The notes: generated by a model not told the origin, from the letters alone. 64,000 bases of DNA from Pseudomonadota bacterium (GCA_018240595.1 JAFEFL010000004.1:110560-174559), one strand, 5' to 3'. Positions 43,302 through 52,606 are shown, counted from the first letter of the stretch. Numbers and translations: made by a program.

Positions 43302-44074
43302 AGGCCGATGCCCTGCTCGAAAGCCAGCGCGTGCGCGCCGAGATTCGCGCCGGCCGTTATACCGGCTCGAGCCGCGGCATGGCGCACGGCTTCGTGCAGT
43401 GCAATCTCGCCATCATGCCGAAGGCCTATGCCTTCGACTTCATGCTGTATTGCCAGCGCAACCAGCGCGCCTGTCCGGTGCTGGAAGTGCTCGACGCCGG
43501 CGATCCGGTGCCGCGCAAGCTGGCGCCGACCGCTGACCTGCGCACCGATCTCGCCAGGTACACCGTCTTCATCGACGGCGAGCGCCAGGACGATTGCACC
43601 GATATCAGCGACCTGTGGCGGGACGATTTGGTGTCGTTCCTGATCGGCTCCGGCATCACCTTCGACGACGCCTTCGAGCGCGCCGGCGTGCCGACCGACA
43701 AGGACCGCTGGGTATTGCGCACCAATAGGCCGACCGAGCCGGCGGGTCCGTTCAAGGGCGATCTTTTCGTCACCATGCGCTGGCTGACGCCGCAGCAGGC
43801 GATCGTCGCCACGCAGGTCTCGGCCCGTTTTCCGTTCAATCATGGCGCGCCGATCCATGTCGGCGATCCGGCCGGCATCGGCGCGGATATCGACAATCCG
43901 GTCTTCGGCGGTCCGGTCGGGCCGATGCCCAAGGACAAGACCGCGCTGTTCTGGGCTTGCGGCGTGACGCCGCAATCGGCGGCGGAAGCGGCCAAGCTGC
44001 CGCTGTTCATCGTGCATGCCGCCGCGCACAGCTTCATCACCGATCTTCCGGCCACGAGCCTGATGACCCCTTAG
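43298..44074 (+). CDS. DUF1445 family putative hydro-lyase (D-glutamate cyclase-like)
   Basis: This 258-residue protein has the DUF1445 signature: AHGFVQCNLAIMPKAYAFDFMLYCQRNQRACPVLEVL near the N-terminus, FLIGSGITFDDAFERAG in the middle, and GAPIHVGDPAGIGADIDNPVFG and FWACGVTPQSAAEAAKLP at the C-terminus. A DUF1445 domain forms part of the eukaryotic D-glutamate cyclase, which makes 5-oxo-D-proline. Placed immediately before a HyuA/HyuB (oxoprolinase-type) pair, this hints at a 5-oxoproline-like or hydantoin-like substrate. That is inference. Confidence 0.82.
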   Translation: MKADALLESQRVRAEIRAGRYTGSSRGMAHGFVQCNLAIMPKAYAFDFMLYCQRNQRACPVLEVLDAGDPVPRKLAPTADLRTDLARYTVFIDGERQDDCTDISDLWRDDLVSFLIGSGITFDDAFERAGVPTDKDRWVLRTNRPTEPAGPFKGDLFVTMRWLTPQQAIVATQVSARFPFNHGAPIHVGDPAGIGADIDNPVFGGPVGPMPKDKTALFWACGVTPQSAAEAAKLPLFIVHAAAHSFITDLPATSLMTP

Positions 44075-44095
44075 CGAAGAGTGGAGTGACGTAAC

Positions 44096-46171
44096 GTGGA
44101 TGCGAAGTTAGTTCAGAACCGGCTGCGGCTGTCGGCCGACGTCGGCGGCACCTTCACCGACGTGGCGGCGTTCGACGAGCCGACCGGCAGACTGATGCTC
44201 GGCAAGACGCTGACCACGCATCAGCGCCTCGTCACCGGCATCGAGACCGGCGTCGACAAGGCCGGCGCGTCATTCCCGCAGGCGCAACTGTTCCTGCACG
44301 GCACCACGGTGGCGATCAACACCATCCTCGAGCGCACCGGTGCGCCTTGCGCGCTGCTGACGACGCAGGGCTTCCGCGACATCTACGAGATCGGTCGCGT
44401 CAACCGGCCCGAGGCCTACAATCTGTTCTTCCAGAAGCACAAGCCGCTGATAGACCGCGATATGCGTTTCGACATACGCGAGCGCTGCGATGCGCAAGGC
44501 CGCGTGCTCATTCCGCTCGACGAGCAACAGGTGCTCGACACCGTCGCCGAGGCGGTGAAGCAAGGCGTCAAGGCGGTCGCCATCCTGTTCCTGCACTCCT
44601 ATCGCAACCCGGCGCACGAGAAGCGCGCCAAGGAAATCGTCGAAAAGGCGTTCCCGGACCTGTTCGTCACCGCCTCGCACGAACTGTCGCAGGAGTATCG
44701 CGAATACGAACGCACCTCGACCACGGCGGCCAATGCCTATGTCGGTCCGCGCGTGCGCCGCTATCTCGGCGAGATGGATGAGCACCTCGGCGAGACCGGC
44801 TTCACCGGCACCTTCCTCGTCGTACAATCGACCGGCGGCCTGTTCGATATCGAAGAAGCGCAGCAATCCTGCATCCGCATGCTGGAATCCGGCCCGGCCG
44901 CCGGCGTCATCGGCTCCAAGGTGCTGTGCGACCAGATCGGTCTCAAGAACGCCATCGCCTTCGACATGGGCGGCACCACGGCCAAAGCCGGCGTCATCTA
45001 CCAGGGCGACGTGCTGATGACCGGCGGCCAGATCGTCGGCGGCTATGCCTCCGGCCTGCCGCTGCAAATCCCGATGATAGACATTCAGGAAGTCGGCACC
45101 GGCGGCGGCTCGATCGCCCGCATCGAGGCAGGTGCCTTGCGCGTCGGTCCGGAAAGCGCCGGCTCGTCGCCCGGCCCGGTGTGCTACGGCCTCGGCGGCC
45201 TTGAGCCGACCGTGACCGACTGCAATCTCGTGCTTGGCCGCCTGGCGCCGGACCGCTTCCTCGGCGGCGAGATGAAGCTCGACCTCAAGGGCGCCGAACG
45301 GGCGATCGAGACGAAGATCGGCAAGGCGCTCGACCTCGGCACACTGGAAGCCGCCGACGGCATCCTGCGCGTCGCCGTTACGAAGATGTCGCACATGGTG
45401 CGCTGGGTGACGACCGAGCGCGGCCTCGATGCCGCCGATTTCGCCATGGTCGCTTATGGCGGCGCCGGCCCGCTGCATGCGGCGATGATCGCGCGCGAAC
45501 TGCGCATCGGCAAACTCATCATCCCGTTCGCCCCGGGACACTTCTCGGCCTACGGCATGCTGTTCGCCGACCTGCGCCGCGATCTCGTCAACACCTGGTT
45601 CAAGCCCTTCGCCGATGTCTCGTTCGACGAGATGGAGGAGCTCTACCAGGCGATGGAAAAGGCCGGCGCCGAAGACCTCGCGCGGAGCCGCGACATGACC
45701 GTGGACACGGTGTCGCTGCGCGGCGCCGACATGCGCTATGTCGGCCAGGAACACGCCGTGACCGTCGACATTCCGATGGAGCTGTTCAGGAAGAAGGACC
45801 GCGCGGCCATCAAGAAGCTGTTCGATGCCGTGCACGAGACGCGCTACGGCTATCACAATGCCGACGAGAAGGCGGAAATCGTATCGCTGCGCTCGGCGAC
45901 GGTCGGGCGGATGAAGAAGCCGGAGCGCCAGCAGCTCAGCCACGGCGGCGCCGCGCCGGACGCCGCTTTTCGCGGCAATCGCCCCGTTTACTTCTCCGGC
46001 GTCGGCACGATCGATACGCCGACCTATGACCGCACCAAGCTCGAAGCCGGCAACCGCATCAACGGTCCGGCGCTGATCGAGGAGCATGCCTCGACCACTG
46101 TCGTGTTTCCGCAGGACAAGGTCGAAGTCGATGCATTCGGCAATCTGCATATCGAAATCGGAAGGGCCTGA
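44096..46171 (+). CDS. hyuA: Hydantoinase/oxoprolinase subunit A (HyuA)
   Basis: This 691-residue ATP-dependent amidohydrolase subunit has an actin-like ATP fold: phosphate motif LSADVGGTFTDVAAFD (about 10-25), LHGTTVAINTILERTGA, AIAFDMGGTTAKAGVI and MVAYGGAGPLHAAMIARELRI. It starts at GTG with a GGAG site. With HyuB it would open a five-membered cyclic amide (5-oxoproline, hydantoin or N-methylhydantoin) using ATP. Acetone-carboxylase-like homologues share this fold, so substrate is uncertain. Confidence 0.9.
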   Translation: MDAKLVQNRLRLSADVGGTFTDVAAFDEPTGRLMLGKTLTTHQRLVTGIETGVDKAGASFPQAQLFLHGTTVAINTILERTGAPCALLTTQGFRDIYEIGRVNRPEAYNLFFQKHKPLIDRDMRFDIRERCDAQGRVLIPLDEQQVLDTVAEAVKQGVKAVAILFLHSYRNPAHEKRAKEIVEKAFPDLFVTASHELSQEYREYERTSTTAANAYVGPRVRRYLGEMDEHLGETGFTGTFLVVQSTGGLFDIEEAQQSCIRMLESGPAAGVIGSKVLCDQIGLKNAIAFDMGGTTAKAGVIYQGDVLMTGGQIVGGYASGLPLQIPMIDIQEVGTGGGSIARIEAGALRVGPESAGSSPGPVCYGLGGLEPTVTDCNLVLGRLAPDRFLGGEMKLDLKGAERAIETKIGKALDLGTLEAADGILRVAVTKMSHMVRWVTTERGLDAADFAMVAYGGAGPLHAAMIARELRIGKLIIPFAPGHFSAYGMLFADLRRDLVNTWFKPFADVSFDEMEELYQAMEKAGAEDLARSRDMTVDTVSLRGADMRYVGQEHAVTVDIPMELFRKKDRAAIKKLFDAVHETRYGYHNADEKAEIVSLRSATVGRMKKPERQQLSHGGAAPDAAFRGNRPVYFSGVGTIDTPTYDRTKLEAGNRINGPALIEEHASTTVVFPQDKVEVDAFGNLHIEIGRA

Positions 46172-46173
46172 TC

Positions 46174-48081
46174 ATGGACGCCATCACCAAGAAGGGCCAG
46201 GCCCGCAGCACCGTCGATCCGGTCGTTACCGAAATCGTGCGCAATGGTCTCATCGCCGCTACCGAGGAGATGAAGACCAATTTGATGCGCACCGCCTACA
46301 ACATGATCATCTATGAGGCGCTCGATTTCACCGTCGGGCTGTTCGACGCCGAGGGCAACACCATCTCGATCGGCCTCGGCCTGCCGATGTTCATTCGCGG
46401 CATGAGCGAGACGGTGAAGGCCAAGATCGCGCACTTCAAGGGCGACATCGATCCGGGCGACATCCTGCTGACAAACGACGCTTACATCACCGGCTCGCAT
46501 CTCAATCACATGACCTTCACGGTGCCGATCTTCCACGACGGCGATCTGGTCGGCTTCTCCTGCTGCATGGCGCACTGGCCGGATGTCGGCGGCACGCTGT
46601 CCGGCTCGACCACGGATATCTACTCCGAAGGTCTGCAGATGCCGATCGTCAAGATCTACCGCAAGGGCGTGATCAGCGACGAACTGGTGTCGATCATCAA
46701 GACCAATGTGCGCCTGGCCGACCGCGCCATGGGCGACTTCCGCGCCCAGGTTGCCGCGGTGAAGACCGGCGAGAAGCGCTTCCTCGAAATGCTGAGCAAA
46801 TACGGCCGTGACGACGTGCTCGGCGCCATCGACGCGATCATGGACCAGAGCGAACGTCTCGCGCGCGAGCGCGTCGCGGCGATGCCCGACGGCGTCTATG
46901 AGGCAGAGTCCTTCATGGATGACGACGGCGTCTCGGTCGGCGTGCGCGTGCCGATCCGCGTCAAGGTCGAGATCAAGGGCGACCGCATGTCGGTCGATCT
47001 CTCGGAAGTGTCCAAACAGGTCGGCGGCTTCTACAATTCCGGCGCCACGGCGGGCATGTCCTGCTGCCAGGTGGCGTTCAAGTGCCTGACGTCGCCGCTC
47101 GACATGCCGATCAACGAAGGCCAGTTCCGCGCGCTCGACATCATCCTGCCGGCCGGCAGCGTGGTCTCGGCGGTGAAGCCGGCGGCGATGCGCATGTGGA
47201 TGACCTATCCGATGACGGTGGTCGATACGATCTTCAAGGCGGTGGCGCCGGCAATGCCGGATCAGGTCGCCGCCGGTCATCATGCGGACCTCGTCGTTGG
47301 CCGCGTCAACGGCCGCAAGGCGGCGGACAATTCGTTCTACATTTATCTCGGCGGCCTGATCGGCGGCGGCTGGGGCGCCAAGCACAACAGCGACGGCATG
47401 AGTGCGACCATCGCCATGAACGACGGCGACACGCATAACGGCCCGTCCGAGCAGGTCGAGGCGAAATATCCGCTGCTGGTCGAGCGCTATTGCCTGCGTC
47501 CGGATTCCGGCGGCGCCGGGCAGTATCGCGGCGGCCTCGGCACCGAGCAGGTGATGCAGGCCATCAACCAGATCAACTTCTCCTCGCAAATGGACCGCGT
47601 CGTGTGCAAGCCGTGGGGCGTGTTCGGCGGCCTGTCCGGCTTCGGCAATTCGGTCGCCATCCATCGCGGCGGCGCCGACAAGGAGACGCACTTCCCGAAC
47701 GGCAAGGCGATCAACCAGGTGCTCAAGCCCGGCGACGCCTACATTCTGCGGTCGGGCGGCGGCGGCGGTTACGGATCGCCGCTGGAGCGTGATATCGCCG
47801 GCATCGAGCGCGACGTGCGCTGCGGCTATGTCACGCGCGAACAGGCGGAGACGAACTATGGCGTTGTTTTCGCCAAGGACGGCTCGATCGACGCCCAAGC
47901 GACGGCAAAGCGCCGCGCCGCGATGAAGAAGGACGGCCTGCCGATCGACGAGCCGATCGCGCCGACGCCTGTCTTCCCCAGCCAAATGGTCTTCGAGCAG
48001 CCGCAGCGCAACGAAATGCCCGAGAAGCTGACGGAAGAGGAGCGGGTGGTTTTCGCCATGAACTGCCGGTGCTGTTCGTAA
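46174..48081 (+). CDS. hyuB: Hydantoinase/oxoprolinase subunit B (HyuB)
   Basis: This 635-residue HyuB family protein has the N-terminal DPVVTEIVRNGLIAATEEMKTNLMRTAYNMIIYEALDF pattern. The segments DPGDILLTNDAYITGSHLNHM, NSGATAGMSCCQVAFKCL, DSGGAGQYRGGLGTEQV and RSGGGGGYGSPLERD are also present. It begins 2 bp after hyuA and forms the other half of the heteromeric enzyme. It is the last gene of the operon; a palindromic repeat follows. The C-terminus ends CRCCS, cysteine-rich. Confidence 0.9.
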   Translation: MDAITKKGQARSTVDPVVTEIVRNGLIAATEEMKTNLMRTAYNMIIYEALDFTVGLFDAEGNTISIGLGLPMFIRGMSETVKAKIAHFKGDIDPGDILLTNDAYITGSHLNHMTFTVPIFHDGDLVGFSCCMAHWPDVGGTLSGSTTDIYSEGLQMPIVKIYRKGVISDELVSIIKTNVRLADRAMGDFRAQVAAVKTGEKRFLEMLSKYGRDDVLGAIDAIMDQSERLARERVAAMPDGVYEAESFMDDDGVSVGVRVPIRVKVEIKGDRMSVDLSEVSKQVGGFYNSGATAGMSCCQVAFKCLTSPLDMPINEGQFRALDIILPAGSVVSAVKPAAMRMWMTYPMTVVDTIFKAVAPAMPDQVAAGHHADLVVGRVNGRKAADNSFYIYLGGLIGGGWGAKHNSDGMSATIAMNDGDTHNGPSEQVEAKYPLLVERYCLRPDSGGAGQYRGGLGTEQVMQAINQINFSSQMDRVVCKPWGVFGGLSGFGNSVAIHRGGADKETHFPNGKAINQVLKPGDAYILRSGGGGGYGSPLERDIAGIERDVRCGYVTREQAETNYGVVFAKDGSIDAQATAKRRAAMKKDGLPIDEPIAPTPVFPSQMVFEQPQRNEMPEKLTEEERVVFAMNCRCCS

Positions 48082-48122
48082 GGCCAATCTTGCGTTAGCT
48101 TGCCGCGCCCACCCAAACCGTT

Positions 48123-48209
48123 CGTTCCCGCGAAAGCGGGAACCCAGGAGCGAAAAATTCTTAGCCCAAGATATGCTCTCCTGGGCCCCCGCTTTCGCGG
48201 GGGCGAACG
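48123..48209. repeat. Inverted palindromic repeat after hyuB
   Basis: The arms CGTTCCCGCGAAAGCGGGAACC...CAGGAG (48123-48150) and CTCCTG...CGCTTTCGCGGGGGCGAACG (48178-48209) are inverted relative to each other. Each also holds its own hairpin (CCCGCGAAAGCGGG; CCCCCGCTTTCGCGGGGG). It is a REP-like intergenic element common in this bacterial group and may act as terminator for hyuB. Confidence 0.65.
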
Positions 48210-48242
48210 GAGCATGCGAGCCGCCCATCAAAGTCTCTCTCC

Positions 48243-49235
48243 ATGCTAGGCGGCCTTCTGTCCCTTCTCTCCGCGGTAACGTTTGCCTACGCCAATGCCA
48301 GCGTGCGGCGCGGCGTGCTCACCGGCACGGTGCTGCAGGCGGTGGCGATCAGCCTCGTCATCGGCCTGCCGGTGTTCGTCGTGGTCATGCTGCCGTTCGG
48401 CGCGTTCTCGGCGCTCGGATCGTTCGACACGCGCGCTGTCGTTCTGCTCATCGTCGCCGGCATCATCCATTTCGCGCTGGCGCGCTATTGCAATTACCGG
48501 GCGACCAAGGCGATCGGCGCCAATCTGGTGGCGCCGGTCCAGCAGTACAGCCTCATCATCACGCTGGTGCTCGCCGTAGTCTGGCTCGGCGAGGCGCTGA
48601 CGGTGCTGCGCATCATCGGCATCGCCTGTGTCGTGGCCGGCCCGGCGCTGACCTTGAGGCCCGAGACCAAGCGCCCGGCCGCGGCGCCGTCGGGGATCGA
48701 ATTGTTCGAGCCGGTCTATCGCGAAGGCTACTCCTACGCGCTGCTGTCGGCGATCGGTTTCGGCATCAGCCCGGTGCTCATCGGCATGGCCTTCTCGCAT
48801 AAGGGTCTCGCGGTCGGCCTTGCGGGCGGCTTCATCTCTTACGTGGCTGCGACGGCCGCCATCATGCTGCCGCTGCTGATTCCGGCGCAGTGGCGCAGCT
48901 TCCGCGGCGTCGATCGGGTATCGGCGCGGTGGTTCGTGATCTCAGGCATCGCCGTCGCGATCTCGCAAATGACGCGCTACATGGCGCTCGCGATCGCGCC
49001 GGTCTCGGTGGTGTCGCCGATCCAGCGCCTGTCGCTGGTATTCCGCATCTATTTCGCCGCCATCCTCAATCCGCATCATGAGGTGTTCGGCGGCCGCATC
49101 ATCGCCGGCACGGTGATTTCGCTCATCGGCGCGGTGGCGTTGTCGGTCAGCGTCGACAGCCTGGCGCAGGCGCTGCCCCTGCCGGCGGCCTTGAGCGCCG
49201 TCCTGTCCTGGAACTGGCACTTTTCCTGGCCCTGA
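48243..49235 (+). CDS. DMT-superfamily (EamA) transporter
   Basis: This 330-residue protein has about ten hydrophobic helices and two EamA-like halves. The first half ends LVAPVQQYSLIITLVLAVVWLGEALTVLRIIGIACVVAGPAL, and the second has IAPVSVVSPIQRLSLVFRIYFAAIL. Members export or import metabolites. It follows the hydantoinase operon across a palindromic repeat and precedes the TetR gene by 46 bp. It could belong to either regulon or be independent. Confidence 0.83.
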   Translation: MLGGLLSLLSAVTFAYANASVRRGVLTGTVLQAVAISLVIGLPVFVVVMLPFGAFSALGSFDTRAVVLLIVAGIIHFALARYCNYRATKAIGANLVAPVQQYSLIITLVLAVVWLGEALTVLRIIGIACVVAGPALTLRPETKRPAAAPSGIELFEPVYREGYSYALLSAIGFGISPVLIGMAFSHKGLAVGLAGGFISYVAATAAIMLPLLIPAQWRSFRGVDRVSARWFVISGIAVAISQMTRYMALAIAPVSVVSPIQRLSLVFRIYFAAILNPHHEVFGGRIIAGTVISLIGAVALSVSVDSLAQALPLPAALSAVLSWNWHFSWP

Positions 49236-49281
49236 AGCGCCGCTAGGACTCGCCCGCGCCTTACGCTAAACAGGCCGGATC

Positions 49282-49956
49282 ATGGAAGGCTCGACACCCA
49301 AGAACCGGGAGACGCTGCGCGCCACAAGCCTGACGCGCGATCCCGAGCGCACGCGCGCCGCGATCCTGCGCGCCGCGACGGCCGAGATCACAGCCAAGGG
49401 CCTGACCGGCGCCCGTGTCGATGCCATCGCCAAGCGCGCCGGCGTCAACAAGCGCATGCTCTATCACTACTTCGGTGACAAGCAGGGGCTTTACCTCGCG
49501 GTGCTCGAGGAGACCTATTCGGCGATTCGTCACGCCGAGCAGGATCTGCACCTGACCGAACTCGATCCGGTCGAGGGCATGCGCAAACTGGTGCTCTTTA
49601 CCTGGCAGTATTTCATCGACCACCCGGAATTCCTCAGCCTGCTCGCCACCGAGAACATGAACCGGGCGGCCTATCTGAAAAAGTCACAGAGCATCAGGCC
49701 GCTGCACCGGCCGCTCACCGGCATGATCGAGGTGCTGCTCCAGCGCGGCGAGAAGGACGGTCTGTTCCGCCGCGGCGTCGATCCGGTCGAGCTCTACATC
49801 ACCATCGCCAGCCTCGGCTTCTTCTACATGCAGAACCGGCACACTTTATCGGTGATCTTCGACGAGGACCTCAGCGCGCCGAAGCGGCTCGCCGCCCGCG
49901 GCGAGCATATCTGCGAGGTCGTCCTCGCTTATCTGCAGCCTCCTGAAAAGAAATGA
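49282..49956 (+). CDS. TetR-family transcriptional regulator
   Basis: This 224-residue protein has an N-terminal helix-turn-helix (RTRAAILRAATAEITAKGLTGARVDAIAKRAGVNKRMLYHYFGDKQGLYLAVLE). Its C-terminal ligand domain resembles the RutR-like subgroup (VLFTWQYFIDHPEFLSLLATENMNRAAYLKKS). Two 16-bp dyads, GTAAC-N6-GTTA(C/T), occur at 49998 and 55309 around the genes it probably controls. The effector is unknown. Confidence 0.9.
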   Translation: MEGSTPKNRETLRATSLTRDPERTRAAILRAATAEITAKGLTGARVDAIAKRAGVNKRMLYHYFGDKQGLYLAVLEETYSAIRHAEQDLHLTELDPVEGMRKLVLFTWQYFIDHPEFLSLLATENMNRAAYLKKSQSIRPLHRPLTGMIEVLLQRGEKDGLFRRGVDPVELYITIASLGFFYMQNRHTLSVIFDEDLSAPKRLAARGEHICEVVLAYLQPPEKK

Positions 49957-49997
49957 TTTAACCGGCCTCTTGACGGCGGGCCCGGTCCTGCTCAATA

Positions 49998-50013
49998 GTA
50001 ACCGTCTAGTTAC
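49998..50013. promoter_or_regulatory. Candidate TetR operator, copy 1
   Basis: The dyad GTAACCGTCTAGTTAC has 5-bp arms GTAAC/GTTAC and a 6-bp spacer. It lies between the TetR gene and the Gfo/Idh/MocA gene. The same arm and spacing pattern recurs at 55309-55324. Confidence 0.55.
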
Positions 50014-50058
50014 TTAGCGGCGCCCAAGGCGCTCAAGCAAGACATCGGAGGAAGACGC

Positions 50059-51213
50059 GTGGCGACCCGCAGGCTCGGCATTATCATGAATGGCGTCACC
50101 GGACGCATGGGGCTCAACCAGCATCTGGTGCGCTCGATCGTGGCCATCCGCCAGCAGGGCGGCGTCGTGCTGCCGAACGGCGACCGCGTCATGCCCGATC
50201 CGATCTTGATCGGCCGTAACGCCGAGAAGATCGCCGCGCTGGCCAAGCAATACGGCATCGAGCGCTACACCACCGATCTTGCGGGCGCGCTCAAGGACCC
50301 AAAGGACGAGATCTTCTTCGACGCCGCGACGACGCAGATGCGCGCCGACCTGCTGATGCAGGCGATCGATGCCGGCAAGCACGTCTATTGCGAAAAGCCG
50401 ATCGCCGACACCATCGACAAGGCGAAGGCGGCGGCCAAGGCCGCCAAGGCCAAGGGCATCAAGAACGGCGTGGTGCAGGACAAGCTGTTCCTGCCCGGCC
50501 TGCGCAAGATCAAGATGCTGCGCGACAGCGGCTTCTTCGGCAAGATTCTCTCGGTGCGCGGCGAGTTCGGCTACTGGGTGTTCGAAGGCGACTGGGGTCA
50601 GCCGGCGCAGCGCCCGAGCTGGAACTACAAGCTGGCCGAAGGCGGCGGCATCATCCTCGACATGCTGTGCCATTGGCGCTACGTGCTCGACAACCTGTTC
50701 GGCAATGTCGAGGCAGTGAGCTGCCTCGGCGCGACGCATATCCCCGAACGCGTCGACGAGAACGGCAAGACCTACAAGGCGGATGCCGACGACGCGGCCT
50801 ACGCCACGTTCCAGCTCGCCGGCGGCGTCATCGCTCACATGAACTCGTCGTGGACGGTGCGCGTGCGCCGCGACGATCTCGTCACTTTCCAGATCGACGG
50901 CACCCATGGTTCGGCGGTGGCCGGTCTGACCAAGTGCTTCACGCAGCACCGGGTCAACACGCCGCGGCCGGTATGGAATCCGGACGTGCCGCAGACCATG
51001 AACTTCTTCAACCAGTGGGAAGAAGTGCCGGACAACATCGCCTACGAAAACGGCTTCAAGATCCAGTGGGAAGACTTCATCCGTCACGTCTGCGCCGACA
51101 CGCCGTGGCATCATGGCCTGATCGAAGGCATCAAGGGCGTGCAGCTCGCCGAGCTCGGCCTCCAGAGCTGGAAGGAACGGCGCTGGATCGACGTGCCGGA
51201 CGTGAAGATTTAA
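50059..51213 (+). CDS. Gfo/Idh/MocA family oxidoreductase
   Basis: This 384-residue protein has an N-terminal Rossmann fold (LGIIMNGVTGRMG), the conserved YCEKPIADT (the EKP motif near 112-114) and a C-terminal substrate domain with GGGIILDMLCHWRYVLDNLFG. It starts at GTG with GGAGGAAG nine bases upstream. Family members oxidise or epimerise sugars, inositols and their derivatives with NAD(P). It is the first plus-strand gene after the candidate operator and is followed by DUF993. Confidence 0.9.
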   Translation: MATRRLGIIMNGVTGRMGLNQHLVRSIVAIRQQGGVVLPNGDRVMPDPILIGRNAEKIAALAKQYGIERYTTDLAGALKDPKDEIFFDAATTQMRADLLMQAIDAGKHVYCEKPIADTIDKAKAAAKAAKAKGIKNGVVQDKLFLPGLRKIKMLRDSGFFGKILSVRGEFGYWVFEGDWGQPAQRPSWNYKLAEGGGIILDMLCHWRYVLDNLFGNVEAVSCLGATHIPERVDENGKTYKADADDAAYATFQLAGGVIAHMNSSWTVRVRRDDLVTFQIDGTHGSAVAGLTKCFTQHRVNTPRPVWNPDVPQTMNFFNQWEEVPDNIAYENGFKIQWEDFIRHVCADTPWHHGLIEGIKGVQLAELGLQSWKERRWIDVPDVKI

Positions 51214-51221
51214 GAGTTGGC

Positions 51222-51304
51222 GTCATGCCCCGCGAAGGCGGGGCATCCAGCTCTTTTTGACAGTATCGACAAGCGCTGGATCTTCCGCCTTCGCGGACGA
51301 TGAC
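51222..51304. repeat. Inverted palindromic repeat between Gfo/Idh/MocA and DUF993 genes
   Basis: This 83-bp element has terminal GTCAT/ATGAC, CCGCGAAGGCGG/CCGCCTTCGCGG and ATCCAG/CTGGAT as nested inverted arms. The left half forms its own 9-bp hairpin (ATGCCCCGC/GCGGGGCAT). It is an REP-like intergenic element sitting inside what is probably one transcript. Confidence 0.65.
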
Positions 51305-51321
51305 GGCAAGGAGGAAACGTC

Positions 51322-52488
51322 ATGGCGACCCTATCGCTGCCGAACGCCGATCGTAAATTCGCCGCCTACTCGACCGGCGAGCCGATCAAGTTTCCGTCGA
51401 AGGAAGAGACGGCGAAGTTCAACCGCATCGCCTATGCGGCGGCGCATGTCGTCGCCGATCCGCTGGCCGACAACGATCCCTGGCTCGACGTCAACATCGA
51501 CTGGGACAAGACCATGGCCTTCCGCCACTACCTGTGGGATCTCGGCCTCGGCGTTGCCGAGGCCATGGATACCGCGCAGCGCGGCGGCGGGCTCGACTGG
51601 AACGGCGCCAAACAGCTTATCAAGCACGCGCTCGAAGCGGCCAAGGGACGGCCCGGCGCCAAGATTGGCTGCGGCTGCGGCACCGATCATCTCGAAGCCA
51701 ATGATCGCGTCACGCTCGACGACATCATCCGCGCCTATGAGGAGCAGATCGAGGTCATCGAAGGCATGGGCGGCAAGCTCATCCTCATGGCCTCGCGCGC
51801 GCTGGCCCGTGCTGCCAAGTCGCCGGCCGACTACGAGAAGGTTTATGGCCGCATTCTGCGCCAGGTGAAGGAGCCGGTGATCATCCACTGGCTCGGCGAG
51901 ATGTTCGACCCGGCGCTGGCGGGCTACTGGGGTTCGAACGACCACATGGCGGCAATGGAAACCTGCCTCGCCATCATGACCGACAATGCCGAGAAGATCG
52001 ACGGCGTGAAGATCTCGCTCCTGTCCAAGGAGAAGGAGATCGTCATGCGCGGCCGGCTGCCGCAGGGCGTGCGCATGTACACCGGCGACGACTTCAACTA
52101 CGCCGAGTTGATCGCCGGCGACGAGCAGGGCCACTCCGACGCGCTGCTCGGCATCTTCGACGCCATCGCGCCGGCGGCCTCGGCCGGCCTCGCCAAGCTC
52201 GCCAACAACGACCTGCAGGGCTTCCACGGCATCATGGAGCCGACGGTGCCGCTGTCGCGGCACATCTTCAAGGCGCCGACCCGCTTCTACAAAACCGGCG
52301 TCGTGTTCCTGGCCTGGCTCAACGGCCTGCAGGATCATTTCTCGATGATCGGCGGCCAGCAGAGCGCGCGCTCGGTGCTGCATTTCGCCGAACTGTTCAA
52401 GCTCGCCGACAAGGCGCGCGTGCTGCACGATCCGGATCTCGCCGCCTCGCGCATGGGCAAGTTCCTGGCCGTGCAGGGCATGGCGTAA
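51322..52488 (+). CDS. DUF993 family protein, dihydrodipicolinate synthase-like TIM barrel
   Basis: This 388-residue protein shows the DUF993 pattern: AHVVADPLADNDPW, LGLGVAEAMDTAQRGGGLDW, VIIHWLGEMFDPALAGYWG, GVKISLLSKEKE, MYTGDDFNYAELIAGDEQGHSDALLGIFDAIAPAAS and PTRFYKTG. K230 in DGVKISLL is placed like the Schiff-base lysine of DHDPS/NAL aldolases. It may therefore cleave a keto-acid sugar derivative. Its neighbour Gfo/Idh/MocA enzyme would make the keto substrate. No characterised member is known to me. Confidence 0.85.
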   Translation: MATLSLPNADRKFAAYSTGEPIKFPSKEETAKFNRIAYAAAHVVADPLADNDPWLDVNIDWDKTMAFRHYLWDLGLGVAEAMDTAQRGGGLDWNGAKQLIKHALEAAKGRPGAKIGCGCGTDHLEANDRVTLDDIIRAYEEQIEVIEGMGGKLILMASRALARAAKSPADYEKVYGRILRQVKEPVIIHWLGEMFDPALAGYWGSNDHMAAMETCLAIMTDNAEKIDGVKISLLSKEKEIVMRGRLPQGVRMYTGDDFNYAELIAGDEQGHSDALLGIFDAIAPAASAGLAKLANNDLQGFHGIMEPTVPLSRHIFKAPTRFYKTGVVFLAWLNGLQDHFSMIGGQQSARSVLHFAELFKLADKARVLHDPDLAASRMGKFLAVQGMA

Positions 52489-52494
52489 GGGGCC

Positions 52495-52598
52495 GTCATT
52501 CCGGGGCGCGGCTGAAAGGCCGCGAGCCCGGAATCCATAACCCCAGCGCTGCGACATATGGACTCCGGGCCCGCCACTTCGTGGCGTCCCGGAATGAC
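52495..52598. repeat. GTCATTCCGGG-type inverted repeat (REP-like)
   Basis: The terminal inverted repeats GTCATTCCGGG (52495) and CCCGGAATGAC (ending 52598) enclose internal GC-rich hairpins and GGAATCCAT/ATGGACTCC arms. The same ends are typical of multi-copy intergenic repeats in Bradyrhizobium-like genomes. It separates convergent genes and may terminate both. Confidence 0.7.
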
Positions 52599-52606
52599 CA
52601 AATGAC

